64,000 nt of DNA. Source: Psychrobacter proteolyticus. Its GTDB lineage: Bacteria; Pseudomonadota; Gammaproteobacteria; Pseudomonadales; Moraxellaceae. Under the pieces are notes generated by a model. It did not search any database, was not told the DNA's origin, and saw only the letters and a list, made by a program, of their open reading frames with translations. The stretch is from assembly GCF_003350005.1 (NCBI RefSeq), contig NZ_QLKS01000003.1:310001-374000 (forward strand), written 5' to 3'. Below, piece after piece: positions 18,744 to 28,995 of this stretch. Each line of letters starts with the position of its first letter. The stretch's first letter is position 1. A program made the translations under genes and the position numbers.

Positions 18744-19547
18744 TTAAGCAGGCAACATCACTTCTGAGTTAAAAGACTTTAGCTTTTCATAACGTAGCTC
18801 ACAACGCTCTTGAGGATCTAAATCTTTAATCTCATCAAGCTGCTCAGTAATCAGTGCTTTTAAGGCATTCATCACAGGTTGTGGCTGCACATGTGCGCCC
18901 TCGCCCTCTTCAATAACAGCATCAATCAAACCCATTTGATAAAGGTTAATGGCGTTTAGTTTTAGCGCTTCACTAGCGTCTTGTGCTTTTTCAGCGGTTT
19001 TCCAAAGAATAGAAGCACAACCTTCTGGCGAGATCACTGAGTAAATGCTGTTTTGTAGCATATTTACTTTATCACCAACACCAATTGCCAATGCTCCACC
19101 TGAGCCACCTTCACCAATGATAGTCACAATCACAGGCACTTTCAGACTAGAAAATACAGCAATGCTTTCTGCAATCGCTTGCGCTTGTCCGCGCTCTTCT
19201 GCACCAATACCAGGGTAAGCACCTTGGGTATCCACAAAGGTCATCACAGGAATGTTAAAGCGGTCGGCCATTTTGACCAAACGAATCACTTTGCGATAGC
19301 CTTCAGGATTGGCCATACCGAAGTTATGAGCAATACGCTCGCGAGTACTGCGACCACGATGCTGACCGATTACCATCACAGGCTGACCGTCAAAACGCGC
19401 AAGACCACCAAGTATGGCTTTGTCATCGGCAAAAGCACGGTCGCCATGCAACTCATCAAATTCGGTAAAAAGCTGATTAACATAGTCCATAAATAATGGA
19501 CGCTTGGCGTGTCGTGCAAGCTGCACACTATCCCAGACAGTGCTCAT
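18744..19547 (-). CDS. accA: Acetyl-CoA carboxylase carboxyltransferase subunit alpha (short form)
   Basis: AccA with AccD transfers CO2 from biotin carboxyl carrier protein to acetyl-CoA, the committed step of fatty-acid synthesis. The body is strongly conserved: LARHAKRP (10-17), [30 protein letters not shown] (about 109-127), [20 protein letters not shown] (about 145-164) and [15 protein letters not shown]. At 267 aa it lacks the roughly 50-residue helical N-terminus of the E. coli enzyme (319 aa). I consider this start real because AAGGGA lies at the right distance upstream and the preceding reading frame does not extend the homology. This probably reflects a Moraxellaceae feature. Confidence 0.96.
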   Translation of the reverse strand: MSTVWDSVQLARHAKRPLFMDYVNQLFTEFDELHGDRAFADDKAILGGLARFDGQPVMVIGQHRGRSTRERIAHNFGMANPEGYRKVIRLVKMADRFNIPVMTFVDTQGAYPGIGAEERGQAQAIAESIAVFSSLKVPVIVTIIGEGGSGGALAIGVGDKVNMLQNSIYSVISPEGCASILWKTAEKAQDASEALKLNAINLYQMGLIDAVIEEGEGAHVQPQPVMNALKALITEQLDEIKDLDPQERCELRYEKLKSFNSEVMLPA

Positions 19548-19724
19548 AGACGCTTCCCTTTAATAATTATACTTAATGTATTTATGTTTAAGAATAATAT
19601 CGTTATCCGTGTTCAGATAATGAAAGTACAGTTGTAAACTCAATAGGAGCTATAGTAGCACATCTTAAATAGCATGACATTATCGACAACGCCGCTTTTG
19701 TTACGTTAATCTTTAACTCAATAC

Positions 19725-21305
19725 TTACAATGGTAACTGCTCAACCTCTGGAGTCTCAGCCTCTGGAGCTTCAATCACACTAAGCTGTACGCCCCACTTA
19801 GCAAACTGGTCAATCTCAGTACGCAAATCTGCGAGCAAGAAAGCATAATGCTCACTGCTATCCGCCAAGGTGATTCGCCAGCTGTTTTCAGCGATTACCT
19901 TTAGTTCTAGCTCTGGTAGCGCATAATCACTGCGGCTATGATGCGCCAGTACGGCGAGGCGCAACAGTAAACAGAGATAAACCAACTGATCGCCACCAAT
20001 CTGACAAGTCTGCTCTAGCATATCGGCTTTGAGCTTGCGACGATGGTTGAGCATTAGCTGCGCCATGCGTTTCTGATCGACTTGCGAAAATCCTGGAATA
20101 TCAGAATACTCCAGCAAATACGCGCTGTGCTTGTGATAGCTACTGTGACTGATTGCCAGTCCTATCTCATGCAAGAAAGCAGCACGTCTGAGCAAGTCGC
20201 AATCATCATTGGACAGCGCAAGCTTATCTTTTACTTGTTCAAATAAATGACGGCTGGTTTTCACCACTTGCTTGGCTTGCTTTTTGTCCCCTGAATAACG
20301 CTTGATTAATGCCAATACACTGCGGTCACGCACATCTTCACTAGCAAAACGACCAAGCATATCGTACATAACGCCTTCACGTAACGCACCATCTGAATAA
20401 GTAATGGTCTCAACGCCCAGCACTTTCATCACTGCACGCAATACTGCCACACCAGCAGGAAATACGGCTTTACGATGTTCTTTGACGCCTTCTAACTCGA
20501 TATCATCAATATTGCCAATCTTAATCAGCAATTTCTCTAATTTTTTGACGCCTCTATAAGTGATGCGTTCTTGCTCATCGGCCCAACCTTTTGATACTAG
20601 GACATTACGCACCGCTTTGATTGTACCGCTTGAGCCGACTACGCTACTCCAGCCAGTTTTTTGGTAGCGACCATTGATGGCTAAGACTTCTTTACGTGCA
20701 CCTGAAATCGCACTATTAAAAGCTTCTTTGGTAATCAGGCCGTCAGCGAAGAATTTTTGGGTAAAAGAAACACAGCCCATTTGTAAACTTTCAGTCAATA
20801 ATGGATCGAAATTTTGACCAATAATAAACTCTGTCGAACCACCACCAATATCCATGACCAAGCGCTTATCACTACTCTCATTGGTATGAGAGACGCCCAA
20901 ATAAATCAATCGCGCCTCTTCGCGGCCCGCGATAATCTCAATAGGTTTTGGCAGGATTTTATTGGCACGGGAAATAAAGTCGTTGGCATTTTTGGCTTGA
21001 CGCAACGCATTGGTCGCGACCACACGAATACGCTCTGGCGGTACTGAATCCAAGCGCGCCACAAAGCGGCTTAAACAATCAAGACCACGCTGCTCGGCTG
21101 CTGCGCTTAGAATATTATTTTCGTCCAGACCGGCGGCGAGCTGTACCTTTTCAGACATCGAGACTACTTTTCGCACTTCCCCATGGTCAAGACGAGCAAT
21201 GGCCAAATGGAAACTGTTGGAACCAATATCGATGGCTGCCATCATTTCATCATCGCCAATTGGCGGATTCGTAAGGTAGTCAATAGGCATAGGACAAGTC
21301 GTCAC
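19725..21305 (-). CDS. ppx: Ppx/GppA family phosphatase (exopolyphosphatase-like)
   Basis: The protein removes terminal phosphate from polyphosphate and/or pppGpp. The 526-aa sequence has the actin-like ATPase-fold phosphate loops MAAIDIGSNSFHLAIARL (about 22-39) and DIGGGSTEFIIG (about 147-158), a GSSGTIKAV motif, and the C-terminal HD-like helical domain with FLHEIGLAISHSSYHKHSAY and the LLLRLAVLAHHSR segment. Ppx and GppA cannot be told apart by eye. The length is near that of E. coli Ppx (513). It is monocistronic, with a long gap to the divergent Mpo1-like gene. Confidence 0.9.
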   Translation of the reverse strand: MTTCPMPIDYLTNPPIGDDEMMAAIDIGSNSFHLAIARLDHGEVRKVVSMSEKVQLAAGLDENNILSAAAEQRGLDCLSRFVARLDSVPPERIRVVATNALRQAKNANDFISRANKILPKPIEIIAGREEARLIYLGVSHTNESSDKRLVMDIGGGSTEFIIGQNFDPLLTESLQMGCVSFTQKFFADGLITKEAFNSAISGARKEVLAINGRYQKTGWSSVVGSSGTIKAVRNVLVSKGWADEQERITYRGVKKLEKLLIKIGNIDDIELEGVKEHRKAVFPAGVAVLRAVMKVLGVETITYSDGALREGVMYDMLGRFASEDVRDRSVLALIKRYSGDKKQAKQVVKTSRHLFEQVKDKLALSNDDCDLLRRAAFLHEIGLAISHSSYHKHSAYLLEYSDIPGFSQVDQKRMAQLMLNHRRKLKADMLEQTCQIGGDQLVYLCLLLRLAVLAHHSRSDYALPELELKVIAENSWRITLADSSEHYAFLLADLRTEIDQFAKWGVQLSVIEAPEAETPEVEQLPL

Positions 21306-21681
21306 CGTGTTAGAGAAAGTGGATAGTTTACCAAAATCACGTGCTATATAGTTATAAAATCACATGTATAGAAAAAAGTCATAACCACAAAAATCAGGGC
21401 AATTTTATCATTAAAGCATTTATGCCAAACACTCGCAAGCGATGCAAAACTGTAGCAGGGATATCGACGACCACCCTATAAACTGACAGGTGTCGGCTCA
21501 GCATCTAGCGCTTGTGTTACTCATATCGGTTTGCTACATTGAAAGCTATCAACATCATGGTAAAAAACCGTTATTTATAAACCTTTTATCTGTATAATTT
21601 ACTTCAAAAGTCACCAGCTAATCGGTTAAAAACCATCTGCAATTAATAGTTATCAACCTCACCAGCAAGGAAGCTAGTCAC
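21306..21681. other. Divergent intergenic region
   Basis: This holds the promoters of ppx (minus) and the Mpo1-like gene (plus). A TATAAT box at 21593-21598 is suitably placed for the latter, but its -35 partner is weak. No small gene is recognised. Confidence 0.4.
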
Positions 21682-22086
21682 ATGAATCAGACCACGACAA
21701 AAGACGCTACCCAAAATACTGAGACCCCTATCAGCAGCGCCAAAAAAGACATGGTAAAAACTGAAAACTCGCCTAAACAGGCATTTTATGATTTTTACTT
21801 AGATGAGCATCAAAACATGGCCTGTCGCCGCCTACATTTCGCAGGCAGTAGCTTTGGCTTATTAGGACTGGCAAAGTCTGTCAAAACTGGCTCAGCCAAA
21901 CCTTTGGTAAAGGGCATCGCTGCTGGATATGCCTGTGCATGGGTTGGACACTTTTTCTTTGAAAAGAACAAACCCGCTTCTTTTAAATTTCCATTGAAAA
22001 GCTTTGTCAGTGATTTTCGTATGTATAGCGATGTGCTACGAGGCAATCTAAGCTTGAGAGATCTTAAGTTTGATAAAGCACGATAA
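21682..22086 (+). CDS. Mpo1-like (DUF962) membrane protein
   Basis: The 134-aa protein carries the DUF962/Mpo1 signature after a 30-residue hydrophilic, charged N-terminus: FYLDEHQNMACRRLHFAGS-like segment (about 36-56), a small hydrophobic patch, AGYACAWVGHFFFEKNKPASF (conserved His and Glu) and a final PLKSFVSDFRMYSDVLRG. The yeast homologue Mpo1 is an Fe2+-dependent dioxygenase for 2-hydroxy fatty acids, using these histidines. Whether this bacterial protein does the same is inference. AAGGAAG lies upstream of the start. It is convergent with hemL and shares its terminator. Confidence 0.85.
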   Translation: MNQTTTKDATQNTETPISSAKKDMVKTENSPKQAFYDFYLDEHQNMACRRLHFAGSSFGLLGLAKSVKTGSAKPLVKGIAAGYACAWVGHFFFEKNKPASFKFPLKSFVSDFRMYSDVLRGNLSLRDLKFDKAR

Positions 22087-22162
22087 AGTGTAGTCGCCAT
22101 ATAAATTAAATGACAAACTTTATATTCTTCCCAATACGATTATAAATAATATATCGATAAAC

Positions 22163-22206
22163 AAAAAAACCAGCAGAGATCACAGGACGATCTTGCTGGT
22201 TTTTTA
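22163..22206. terminator. Bidirectional terminator Mpo1-like / hemL
   Basis: ACCAGCA (22169-22175) pairs with TGCTGGT (22194-22200), with an inner AGATC/GATCT helix, between A and T runs. Confidence 0.88.
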
Positions 22207-22247
22207 AACTGCAACTTTTTAACGAGCTAATAGCTTAAATGGCTAAA

Positions 22248-23549
22248 CTATGCTTTTGCCATTTCTGCAAATATCTCATCAGCTGCTTTGATTGATGCAT
22301 CAATGTCTTCGTCGCTATGTTTGATAGACATAAAGCCTGCTTCATAAGCTGAGGGTGCCAAGTAAATACCGCGATCTAGCATACCGTGGAAGAAAGTATT
22401 GAATACGTCCATATCGCACTCTGTCACGTCATCGAAGTTCTTTGGTGTTTCGGTTGTGCTATTTTTTACAAAGAACATGCCAAACATACCGCCAAGCTTA
22501 TTGGTACGTAGATGAATACCATGTCTGTCAGCTGCTGCTTGGAAACCGTCTACTAGGTGATCAACTTTCGCTGCTAACTCGTCGTAGAAACCCTCTGCGG
22601 TTAAGTCTTCAAACATCGCAATACCAGCGCGCATCGCTAGCGGATTGCCTGATAATGTACCAGCTTGATAGACACCGCCAAGTGGCGCGATGCAAGACAT
22701 GACTTCTTTTTTACCACCAAAAGCACCAACGGGTAAGCCAGCCCCGATTATTTTACCGAAACAGGTCAAATCAGGGTCAATACCGAAATGGGCTTGCGCG
22801 CCGCCAAGACCAACGCGGAAGCCCGTCATCACTTCATCAAAAATCAATACTGCGCCATTAGCTGTACATTCTGCGCGCAACGTATCATGGAATTCTTGTG
22901 TTGGGATAACCATGTTCATGTTGCCAGCGATAGGCTCTAAGATAACGCAGGCAATCTCTTCACCCCATTTCTCAAAACAATCTTTAATCGCTTGCGGATC
23001 ATTATAAGGAATCGTAATCGTATGCTTAGCAAAGTCTGCTGGCACGCCTTTTGACGTTGGCTCACCAATATCAAGCATGCCAGAGCCTGCTTTTACTAAT
23101 AGGCTATCTGAATGCCCATGGTAGCAGCCTTCAAATTTAACAATTTTGTCACGCTGAGTATAACCACGTGCTAAGCGAATCGCACTCATGGTCGCTTCTG
23201 TACCAGAGCTGGTCATACGAATCATTTCAACACTCGGTACGATTTCGCAAATCTTGTCAGCAACCGTAGTTTCAAACGGTGTTGGTGTACCAAAGCTTAG
23301 ACCATCATCAGCGGCTTTTTTCACCGCACCGATGACTTTTGGGTGTGCATGACCCAAAATCATTGGGCCCCAAGAGCCAACATAATCGATATAGGCATTG
23401 TCTTCGGTATCATAAATTTTGCTGCCATTGGCACGATGCATAAAGATTGGCGTACCACCGACCCCTGCAAAGGCGCGAACTGGCGAGTTAACACCACCTG
23501 GAATATGTTTACGTGCTTGTGCAAAGAGCTGTTCGTTTTTAGTACTCAT
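22248..23549 (-). CDS. hemL: Glutamate-1-semialdehyde 2,1-aminomutase
   Basis: HemL converts glutamate-1-semialdehyde to 5-aminolevulinate, the step after HemA. The 433-aa PLP enzyme has [13 protein letters not shown] (15-27), [16 protein letters not shown] (114-129), the DEV of [11 protein letters not shown] (235-245) and the Schiff-base lysine Lys266 in [13 protein letters not shown]. Length and motifs are normal. It is single, with yjdM upstream on the same strand. Confidence 0.98.
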   Translation of the reverse strand: MSTKNEQLFAQARKHIPGGVNSPVRAFAGVGGTPIFMHRANGSKIYDTEDNAYIDYVGSWGPMILGHAHPKVIGAVKKAADDGLSFGTPTPFETTVADKICEIVPSVEMIRMTSSGTEATMSAIRLARGYTQRDKIVKFEGCYHGHSDSLLVKAGSGMLDIGEPTSKGVPADFAKHTITIPYNDPQAIKDCFEKWGEEIACVILEPIAGNMNMVIPTQEFHDTLRAECTANGAVLIFDEVMTGFRVGLGGAQAHFGIDPDLTCFGKIIGAGLPVGAFGGKKEVMSCIAPLGGVYQAGTLSGNPLAMRAGIAMFEDLTAEGFYDELAAKVDHLVDGFQAAADRHGIHLRTNKLGGMFGMFFVKNSTTETPKNFDDVTECDMDVFNTFFHGMLDRGIYLAPSAYEAGFMSIKHSDEDIDASIKAADEIFAEMAKA

Positions 23550-23652
23550 AATTATTCTCTACTTATAGCGACATTTATAACGACAATGTTTTGTGATTAA
23601 ACGTCTGCTTTATATTTGTTTATTATCGAATCTTTCAAGAAGTTTTTACAAT

Positions 23653-24006
23653 TTAAGCTTTTTTGACCACAGAAGACTTAAGCTTCATTGGGCCATAGCC
23701 ATCAAGCTTACAGTCGATATCATGACCGTCGGTAGCATCTGGCAACAGGCGAATGCTTTTTGCTTTCGTCCCTACTTTAATCACAATTGAAGAGCCTTTG
23801 ACTTTTAGGTCTTTAACGACCGTCACCGCATCGCCGTCCTGTAGCTCATTGCCAACAGCATCACGTATGACTGCGTCTTGGTCTTCAGCTTGCGCTGCAT
23901 CAGTCTCAGCCGCCGTCCATTCATGAGCACACATAGGACATACCAGTAACGCACCATCTTCGTACGTATATTCAGCATCACATTTAGGGCAATTTGGTAA
24001 GCTCAT
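23653..24006 (-). CDS. yjdM: YjdM/PhnA-like zinc-ribbon protein
   Basis: The 117-aa protein has an N-terminal zinc ribbon, CPKC (6-9) and CPMC (24-27), and a C-terminal beta-barrel with [14 protein letters not shown] and the [14 protein letters not shown] end typical of the PhnA/YjdM family. Although once linked to alkylphosphonate uptake, the family's function is unsettled. I chose the ATG at 24006 because GAGGAA lies five bases upstream and it gives the conserved start MSLPNCPKC. The upstream ATG at 24024 would add six residues. Confidence 0.92.
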   Translation of the reverse strand: MSLPNCPKCDAEYTYEDGALLVCPMCAHEWTAAETDAAQAEDQDAVIRDAVGNELQDGDAVTVVKDLKVKGSSIVIKVGTKAKSIRLLPDATDGHDIDCKLDGYGPMKLKSSVVKKA

Positions 24007-24267
24007 TATTTCCTCGGCAGCCATCGTACATTAGGTTAATTATAGAGCTGATATTGTACCGTAACTCACCATCTTTAACCAATTTGTACGCTTGAAAATC
24101 AAACGCTATGCCCAATTTAACACTTAACTCATCGCTTACTGATGACGTTTTTTATGACAGGGTTTTTTGTGGTACTCTTCTTAGCCTCATTTAGATTTAT
24201 GTGCACAGATACTGTCAATGACAAAAGCGCCCATATAATTTTTTATCACTTCGATTTACCCTATATA

Positions 24268-24443
24268 TTAGGGCGTGTCCCTATTTTAAAAATGGCGATA
24301 AAAATGAGATAAATCGCAGGCAAACAAGGAAAATAGCGTAGGTAATATCGAGCTATTGGCCAGCTATTTGACGCCGTTTGCTAAAGATATATCCATTTTT
24401 AGCCCATTTAGTCATAAACATTTGAATTAGGGACATGCCCTAA
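24268..24443. mobile_element. MITE-like element, 176 bp
   Basis: The ends are inverted repeats, TTAGGGCGTGTCCCTA on the left (24268-24283) and TTAGGGACATGCCCTAA on the right (24427-24443), one internal base differing. Subterminal sequences are also inverted (AAAAATGG on the left, CCATTTTT on the right, and GCAAAC/GTTTGC). TA dinucleotides flank both ends as a possible target duplication. There is no transposase. It is a non-autonomous element, probably IS5- or IS630-like by ends, and it stops 31 bp before the ygfZ start codon. Confidence 0.7.
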
Positions 24444-24474
24444 TAAATAAGCTCTCATCAGAAGGATAATAACA

Positions 24475-25227
24475 ATGACTCAGTCTTCAAATTTATCAGC
24501 TGTACCGCAGTTTTCGCAATTAACTATCCAAGGCGAAGACGCCGAAAAATTCTTGCAAGGGCAATTGACTTGTGACGTTACCAAGCTCGGGCTTAGCTAT
24601 CAGGCAGCCGCCATCGGTAACCTAAAAGGTCGTATTGAGTTTGGCATCTGGATCAAAAAACAAGCAGAGAAACATTATGATGTGGTCATAAGTAGCGACT
24701 GTGCTGAGTCTTTGCAAGCGCATCTTAATAAGTACGGGGCGTTTTCTAAATTTGAGACCAGTGCACCAGCAGCGATTTATCCTTGCGTGCTAGCAGATGA
24801 GCCAACTTTTAGTCACAAAGACGACCATAATACCGCTGAGGATACTCAGGCTTGGATGGCGTGCAGCCTAGCTACTGGTAATTATTGGATTGTGGCCGCG
24901 ACTCAAGGTGAGTTTCAACCGCAAGAGCTGCGTCTGCATCAGCGCGGCGGCATGGACTATGATAAGGGCTGCTACTTAGGCCAAGAAGTCATCGCTCGCA
25001 TCTACTTTAAATCTGCACCCAAAGCATTTTTGCACTATGTACAAGGCACTGGTGTAGCACCAAGCGCAGGTGACAAGCTAGATAAAATCCAAGTGGTCAA
25101 TGCGATGAAAAATGACGATAGCTTTACCGCCTTGGTCGTGGCACGTCCTGAACAATTGGCAGAGAGTGATTTGAGCATATTGGACTTGCCAGCTGCACTA
25201 CAAGTAGATGTTGCGCGTCCAAAATAA
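24475..25227 (+). CDS. ygfZ: YgfZ-type folate-binding protein (Fe-S cluster repair)
   Basis: YgfZ binds folate and helps assemble or repair certain Fe-S clusters. The 250-aa protein resembles the GcvT fold and carries the diagnostic KGCYLGQEVIAR motif (about 163-174), with a reactive cysteine. An N-terminal GEDAEKFLQGQLTCDV phrase (about 20-35) is also typical. AAGGAT is seven bases ahead of the start. Its 5' region abuts the MITE. It is followed by dadA, nearly overlapping if an upstream start of dadA is used. Shorter than E. coli YgfZ (326 aa), as often in this group. Confidence 0.9.
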   Translation: MTQSSNLSAVPQFSQLTIQGEDAEKFLQGQLTCDVTKLGLSYQAAAIGNLKGRIEFGIWIKKQAEKHYDVVISSDCAESLQAHLNKYGAFSKFETSAPAAIYPCVLADEPTFSHKDDHNTAEDTQAWMACSLATGNYWIVAATQGEFQPQELRLHQRGGMDYDKGCYLGQEVIARIYFKSAPKAFLHYVQGTGVAPSAGDKLDKIQVVNAMKNDDSFTALVVARPEQLAESDLSILDLPAALQVDVARPK

Positions 25228-25318
25228 AAGCACATCGAATCAGGCAAGCGACGCAGCAAAGGTGATGGTAGTTCAATATAGAGCGACCGTCATGACTAAC
25301 ATGAGCATAGAGAATCCT

Positions 25319-26644
25319 ATGACACATATTGCGGTACTCGGAGCAGGCGTGGTGGGCGTGACCACCGCATGGTATCTACGTCAGGCAGGCTATGATGTGA
25401 CCGTGATTGAGCGCGAGTCAGCGGCAGGTATGCAGACGTCATTTGCCAATGGCGGCCAAATCTCTGTCTCACATGCGACGCCGTGGGCCAATCCTGCGAC
25501 CCCGATGAAAGCGCTCAAGTGGCTATTTAAAGAGGATGCACCGCTGTTGTTTCGCCTACGTGCGGACAAGGATCAACTCAAATGGGCCATGCAGTTTTTG
25601 CAAGAGTGCCGTGCCGATAGAGCCGATGCCAATCTGGTGCAAATGGTGCGCTTAGGTCTATATTCAAGAGATACCTTACAACAGCTGCGCGCGGATATTG
25701 ACATCAACTACGAGCAGCAAACACGCGGTATCATGCATTTTTATACCAATCAGGCAGAATTTGATGCGGCTATCGAACCAACTGAACGCATGCAATCCCT
25801 CGGTTGTGAACGCCATGTCATTGATATCAATAACGCTGTCAACTTAGAACCTGCGCTTTACCCAATTGCGCATAAGCTCACTGGAGCAACCTATACCAGC
25901 CGTGACGAGTCTGGCAATGCGCACCTGTTTACCCAGCGCTTGGCGCAGCGTTGTATCGATGCTGGTGTACAGTTTTTATATGATACCGAGATCTTAGCAC
26001 TCAATGCTGATGCTGACTCTGCCCGTCCGCATGTACACAGTATTACTATCCGTCCAAAAGGCGAAAACGCGCAGACCTTCACGGCTGATAATCATGTGGT
26101 CGCGCTTGGCAGCTATAGCGTACCTCTACTAAAACCATTGGGCATCCATGTACCTATTTTCCCTGCGAAGGGATATTCGGCTACGTATACGGTGAATCCA
26201 CGCGCGCCGCACTTAGCGCCTTTTGTCAGTCTGATTGATGATGAATTCAAACTGGTTACCTCACGACTGGGTGACAAATTACGAGTCGCTGGTACAGCAG
26301 AATTCAATGGCTATAACCTAGACTTAAATGCCACGCGCTGTGAGGCCATCACTCGCCGTGTGCAGCAATTATTTCCGAAAGGTATCATCGCAAACTCGGT
26401 ACAATATTGGACAGGACTGCGCCCAATGACCCCATCGAACGTGCCCCTTATTGGTCGCGCACACTGCGGTCAAGTCAAACATGGCAGTCATAATACTTCA
26501 GCAACTTTTGATAATTTATGGCTCAATACAGGACATGGTACCTTGGGATGGACACACTCTTGCGGCTCTGCAAAAGCCCTTAGTTTGTTAATCCAAGGTG
26601 AAACGCCCAACGTCGATTTTGATTTTATCGGCATGAGCGTTTGA
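25319..26644 (+). CDS. dadA: D-amino acid dehydrogenase
   Basis: DadA is an FAD enzyme that oxidises D-amino acids, mainly D-alanine, at the inner membrane and passes electrons to quinone. The 441-aa protein has the FAD motif VLGAGVVGVTTAWYLRQAG (6-24), the segment SFANGGQISVSHATPWANP (about 45-63), FPAKGYSATY and the C-terminal YWTGLRPMTPSNVPLIG and WLNTGHGTLGWTHSCGS signatures. The ATG at 25319 gives the canonical N-terminus. In-frame ATGs at 25265, 25292 and 25301 are alternatives, and a start at 25208 would overlap ygfZ. The alanine racemase partner is not nearby. Confidence 0.92.
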   Translation: MTHIAVLGAGVVGVTTAWYLRQAGYDVTVIERESAAGMQTSFANGGQISVSHATPWANPATPMKALKWLFKEDAPLLFRLRADKDQLKWAMQFLQECRADRADANLVQMVRLGLYSRDTLQQLRADIDINYEQQTRGIMHFYTNQAEFDAAIEPTERMQSLGCERHVIDINNAVNLEPALYPIAHKLTGATYTSRDESGNAHLFTQRLAQRCIDAGVQFLYDTEILALNADADSARPHVHSITIRPKGENAQTFTADNHVVALGSYSVPLLKPLGIHVPIFPAKGYSATYTVNPRAPHLAPFVSLIDDEFKLVTSRLGDKLRVAGTAEFNGYNLDLNATRCEAITRRVQQLFPKGIIANSVQYWTGLRPMTPSNVPLIGRAHCGQVKHGSHNTSATFDNLWLNTGHGTLGWTHSCGSAKALSLLIQGETPNVDFDFIGMSV

Positions 26645-26670
26645 TCGGCTCAGCGATGTATTCAGATTGC

Positions 26671-26707
26671 AAAAAAAAGGCGCTCACTTTACGTAAACGC
26701 CTTTTTT
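26671..26707. terminator. Bidirectional terminator dadA / oxidoreductase
   Basis: GGCG/CGCC stem with internal TTTACGTAAA palindrome, between A and T runs. It serves both convergent genes. Confidence 0.75.
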
Positions 26708-26733
26708 GTATGTCTATGAACTTGCGATTAATT

Positions 26734-28932
26734 TTATGCTAATGCGCCTGCTGCTACATTGTCTGTAGCAGCAGATAAACTATCTACACCCATATCCAAT
26801 GCTTCTAGTTGCACAGGCACACCGTTGACTGCGGCATTACCACTCAACTGGTCAATCAACGTCTCATCGGTCAAATCATTAACGCTGACACCTGCATGCG
26901 CTTGCGCAATCTTTTGCTTAACGCCTTTACGACCGTGTCCAAAACCATGCGGAATGCTGACCACTCCCGGCATCAGCTCATCCGTCACTTCTGCTACAAT
27001 GACCACGCTACTCACTCGAGAAGTTACTCTGACATCTTGACCGTCTGAAATGCCATGTTGTGCTGCCGTTTGCGGATGCAACATTAACGTACAGCGAGAT
27101 TTACCTTTTACCAATCGATGGCTATTGTGCAACCATGAGTTGTTACTACGTACATGACGACGACCGATTAGCAAAATCTCATTACTGTTGTACTCTTGCA
27201 CCATTTCTTTAACACGGGCCAAATCTGACTGATAAAAATCAACATGAAGATGAATTTGTTTATCGGCATGTTTAATAGCCTCTGGCAACATACGATGCAA
27301 CGGACCTAAGTCGATACCATGTGGATTTTCGACTAGCGCTTCAAATGTCACCTCTTTATAAGGGCCATACTTAAGACCTTGCTCTAACAAGAATTTAGGA
27401 CCAAATGCTTTTGTCGCAGCACGTTCTTTTTGCGTTGCTTCTGGCGCATCTTTGTCTAAGCGGTCAGCCAATCCTAAATAAATCTCCCAGTCATGCTTGG
27501 TATCGTCAGTTTTATCAAACAAAGCAGGCGAGTATTTAGCGACATTGTGCACGGCAAAACCATTAAAAGTAATGTCATAATGGTCGCGCTCTAATGGCGA
27601 TACAGGCGGCAGAATAATATTGGCATGGCGACTGGTCTCAGTCACAAAGTAATCAAGCGAAACCATAAACTCTAACTGAGATAATGCTTCATCCAACTTT
27701 TCGCCATTTGGCGTACTCAGAACCGGATTACCAGCGACCGTAACGAATCCCTTTAACTGGCCTTCCCCTTCGACTAGCATCTCATCTGCCATCGCAACCA
27801 CTGGATACTCACCATTAAAATCTGGCAAGTTGCTGACGCGGCTATGACGTTTACCCAAATAGCCTGGGCCAGAACTGTTCACAACATCGACAGCAGGATT
27901 TGGGAACATGAGTCCGCCCACTTCATCTAAACGACCTGTGACGATATTGATGACCATAGATAAATACTGGCTTAGCAAACCAAACTCTTGCACCGAGATG
28001 CCCATACGGCCATAACAAACTGAGCTTTCCGCTTCACAAAACTCTTTGACGATACGTTTGATCTCGGCTGCGGTAATACCCGTTATATCTGCCACTGACT
28101 CAGGTGTGTATTGTTCAGCAAACAAAGCAAGTCGATCGATCTCAGGTGCCAGGGCGGCCACTCTAGTATCTAGCTTTGCATAGCCTTGCGTATAGATTTC
28201 ATTTAGCATGGCCAATAGCAGCAATACGTCCGTCGCTGGACGAATAAAGTGGTGTTCGCTGGCGATGTCAGCAGTTTCGGTACGTCTTGGATCAACCACT
28301 ACTACCTTGCCATCGCGTGCTTTAATATCTTTTAGCTTTTGACGCATGTTGGGCGCAGTCATGATACTGCCGTTAGAAGCCAACGGATTGCCACCGATAA
28401 TAAGCATGTATTGCGTATTATTGACATCGGGAACTGGAATGCGCAGCATGTGACCAAACAGATGCATGCTAATAATATGATGTGGCAGCTGGTCGATAGA
28501 AGTGGCAGAAAAACGACTGCGTGTCTTTAAGCTGGTAAGCAGTTGTTTGATGGTCAACATACCGCCCATATTATGTACATTAGGATTACCCAAATAAACA
28601 CCCAACGCATTTTGACCATACTTTTGCTGTATGGATTGAATACCTGCAGCAACTTTATCTAACGCTTCTGGCCAACTAATAGATTTCCAACCGTCTGCCG
28701 TTCTCTCTACCGGCTGACGTAAACGGTCAGGATCTTCATGCAAATCTTGCAAAGCAGTGGCTTTCGGACAAATATAGCCTTGCGAAAAGGGATCGTTTTT
28801 ATCCCCTTTAATCGACAAGACTTTTTCGCCATCGTGTTTTATTTCGACGCCGCACATCGCCTCGCACAATGTACAAGTTCTAAAATGCGTTTGCGTTTCG
28901 CCTAACGTTGGTGCAGCCGTGGTTGTGGCCAT
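26734..28932 (-). CDS. Molybdopterin-dependent oxidoreductase, formate-dehydrogenase/DMSO-reductase family
   Basis: The 732-aa protein binds a 4Fe-4S cluster with Cys20, Cys23, Cys27 and Cys55 (CTLCEAMC and ICPKA), followed by the molybdopterin domains (for example GGNPLASNGS about 187-196, VVDPRRTETADIA about 217-229) and the dinucleotide-binding C-terminus (VRVTSRVSSVVIVAEVTDE about 635-653). No signal peptide, so it is probably cytoplasmic. I see no Cys or Sec ligand at the usual Mo-ligand position, so the substrate is unknown. It is annotated by family only. The start at 28932 has GGGAGAG five bases upstream and beats 28971. It faces a TetR gene in the same direction and an Old Yellow Enzyme nearby. 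Confidence 0.9.
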   Translation of the reverse strand: MATTTAAPTLGETQTHFRTCTLCEAMCGVEIKHDGEKVLSIKGDKNDPFSQGYICPKATALQDLHEDPDRLRQPVERTADGWKSISWPEALDKVAAGIQSIQQKYGQNALGVYLGNPNVHNMGGMLTIKQLLTSLKTRSRFSATSIDQLPHHIISMHLFGHMLRIPVPDVNNTQYMLIIGGNPLASNGSIMTAPNMRQKLKDIKARDGKVVVVDPRRTETADIASEHHFIRPATDVLLLLAMLNEIYTQGYAKLDTRVAALAPEIDRLALFAEQYTPESVADITGITAAEIKRIVKEFCEAESSVCYGRMGISVQEFGLLSQYLSMVINIVTGRLDEVGGLMFPNPAVDVVNSSGPGYLGKRHSRVSNLPDFNGEYPVVAMADEMLVEGEGQLKGFVTVAGNPVLSTPNGEKLDEALSQLEFMVSLDYFVTETSRHANIILPPVSPLERDHYDITFNGFAVHNVAKYSPALFDKTDDTKHDWEIYLGLADRLDKDAPEATQKERAATKAFGPKFLLEQGLKYGPYKEVTFEALVENPHGIDLGPLHRMLPEAIKHADKQIHLHVDFYQSDLARVKEMVQEYNSNEILLIGRRHVRSNNSWLHNSHRLVKGKSRCTLMLHPQTAAQHGISDGQDVRVTSRVSSVVIVAEVTDELMPGVVSIPHGFGHGRKGVKQKIAQAHAGVSVNDLTDETLIDQLSGNAAVNGVPVQLEALDMGVDSLSAATDNVAAGALA

Positions 28933-28995
28933 AGTCACTCTCCCTGTTGTGTTTTTTATTCTAGACTTCATGACAATAATTTTTGCTTATTATCA

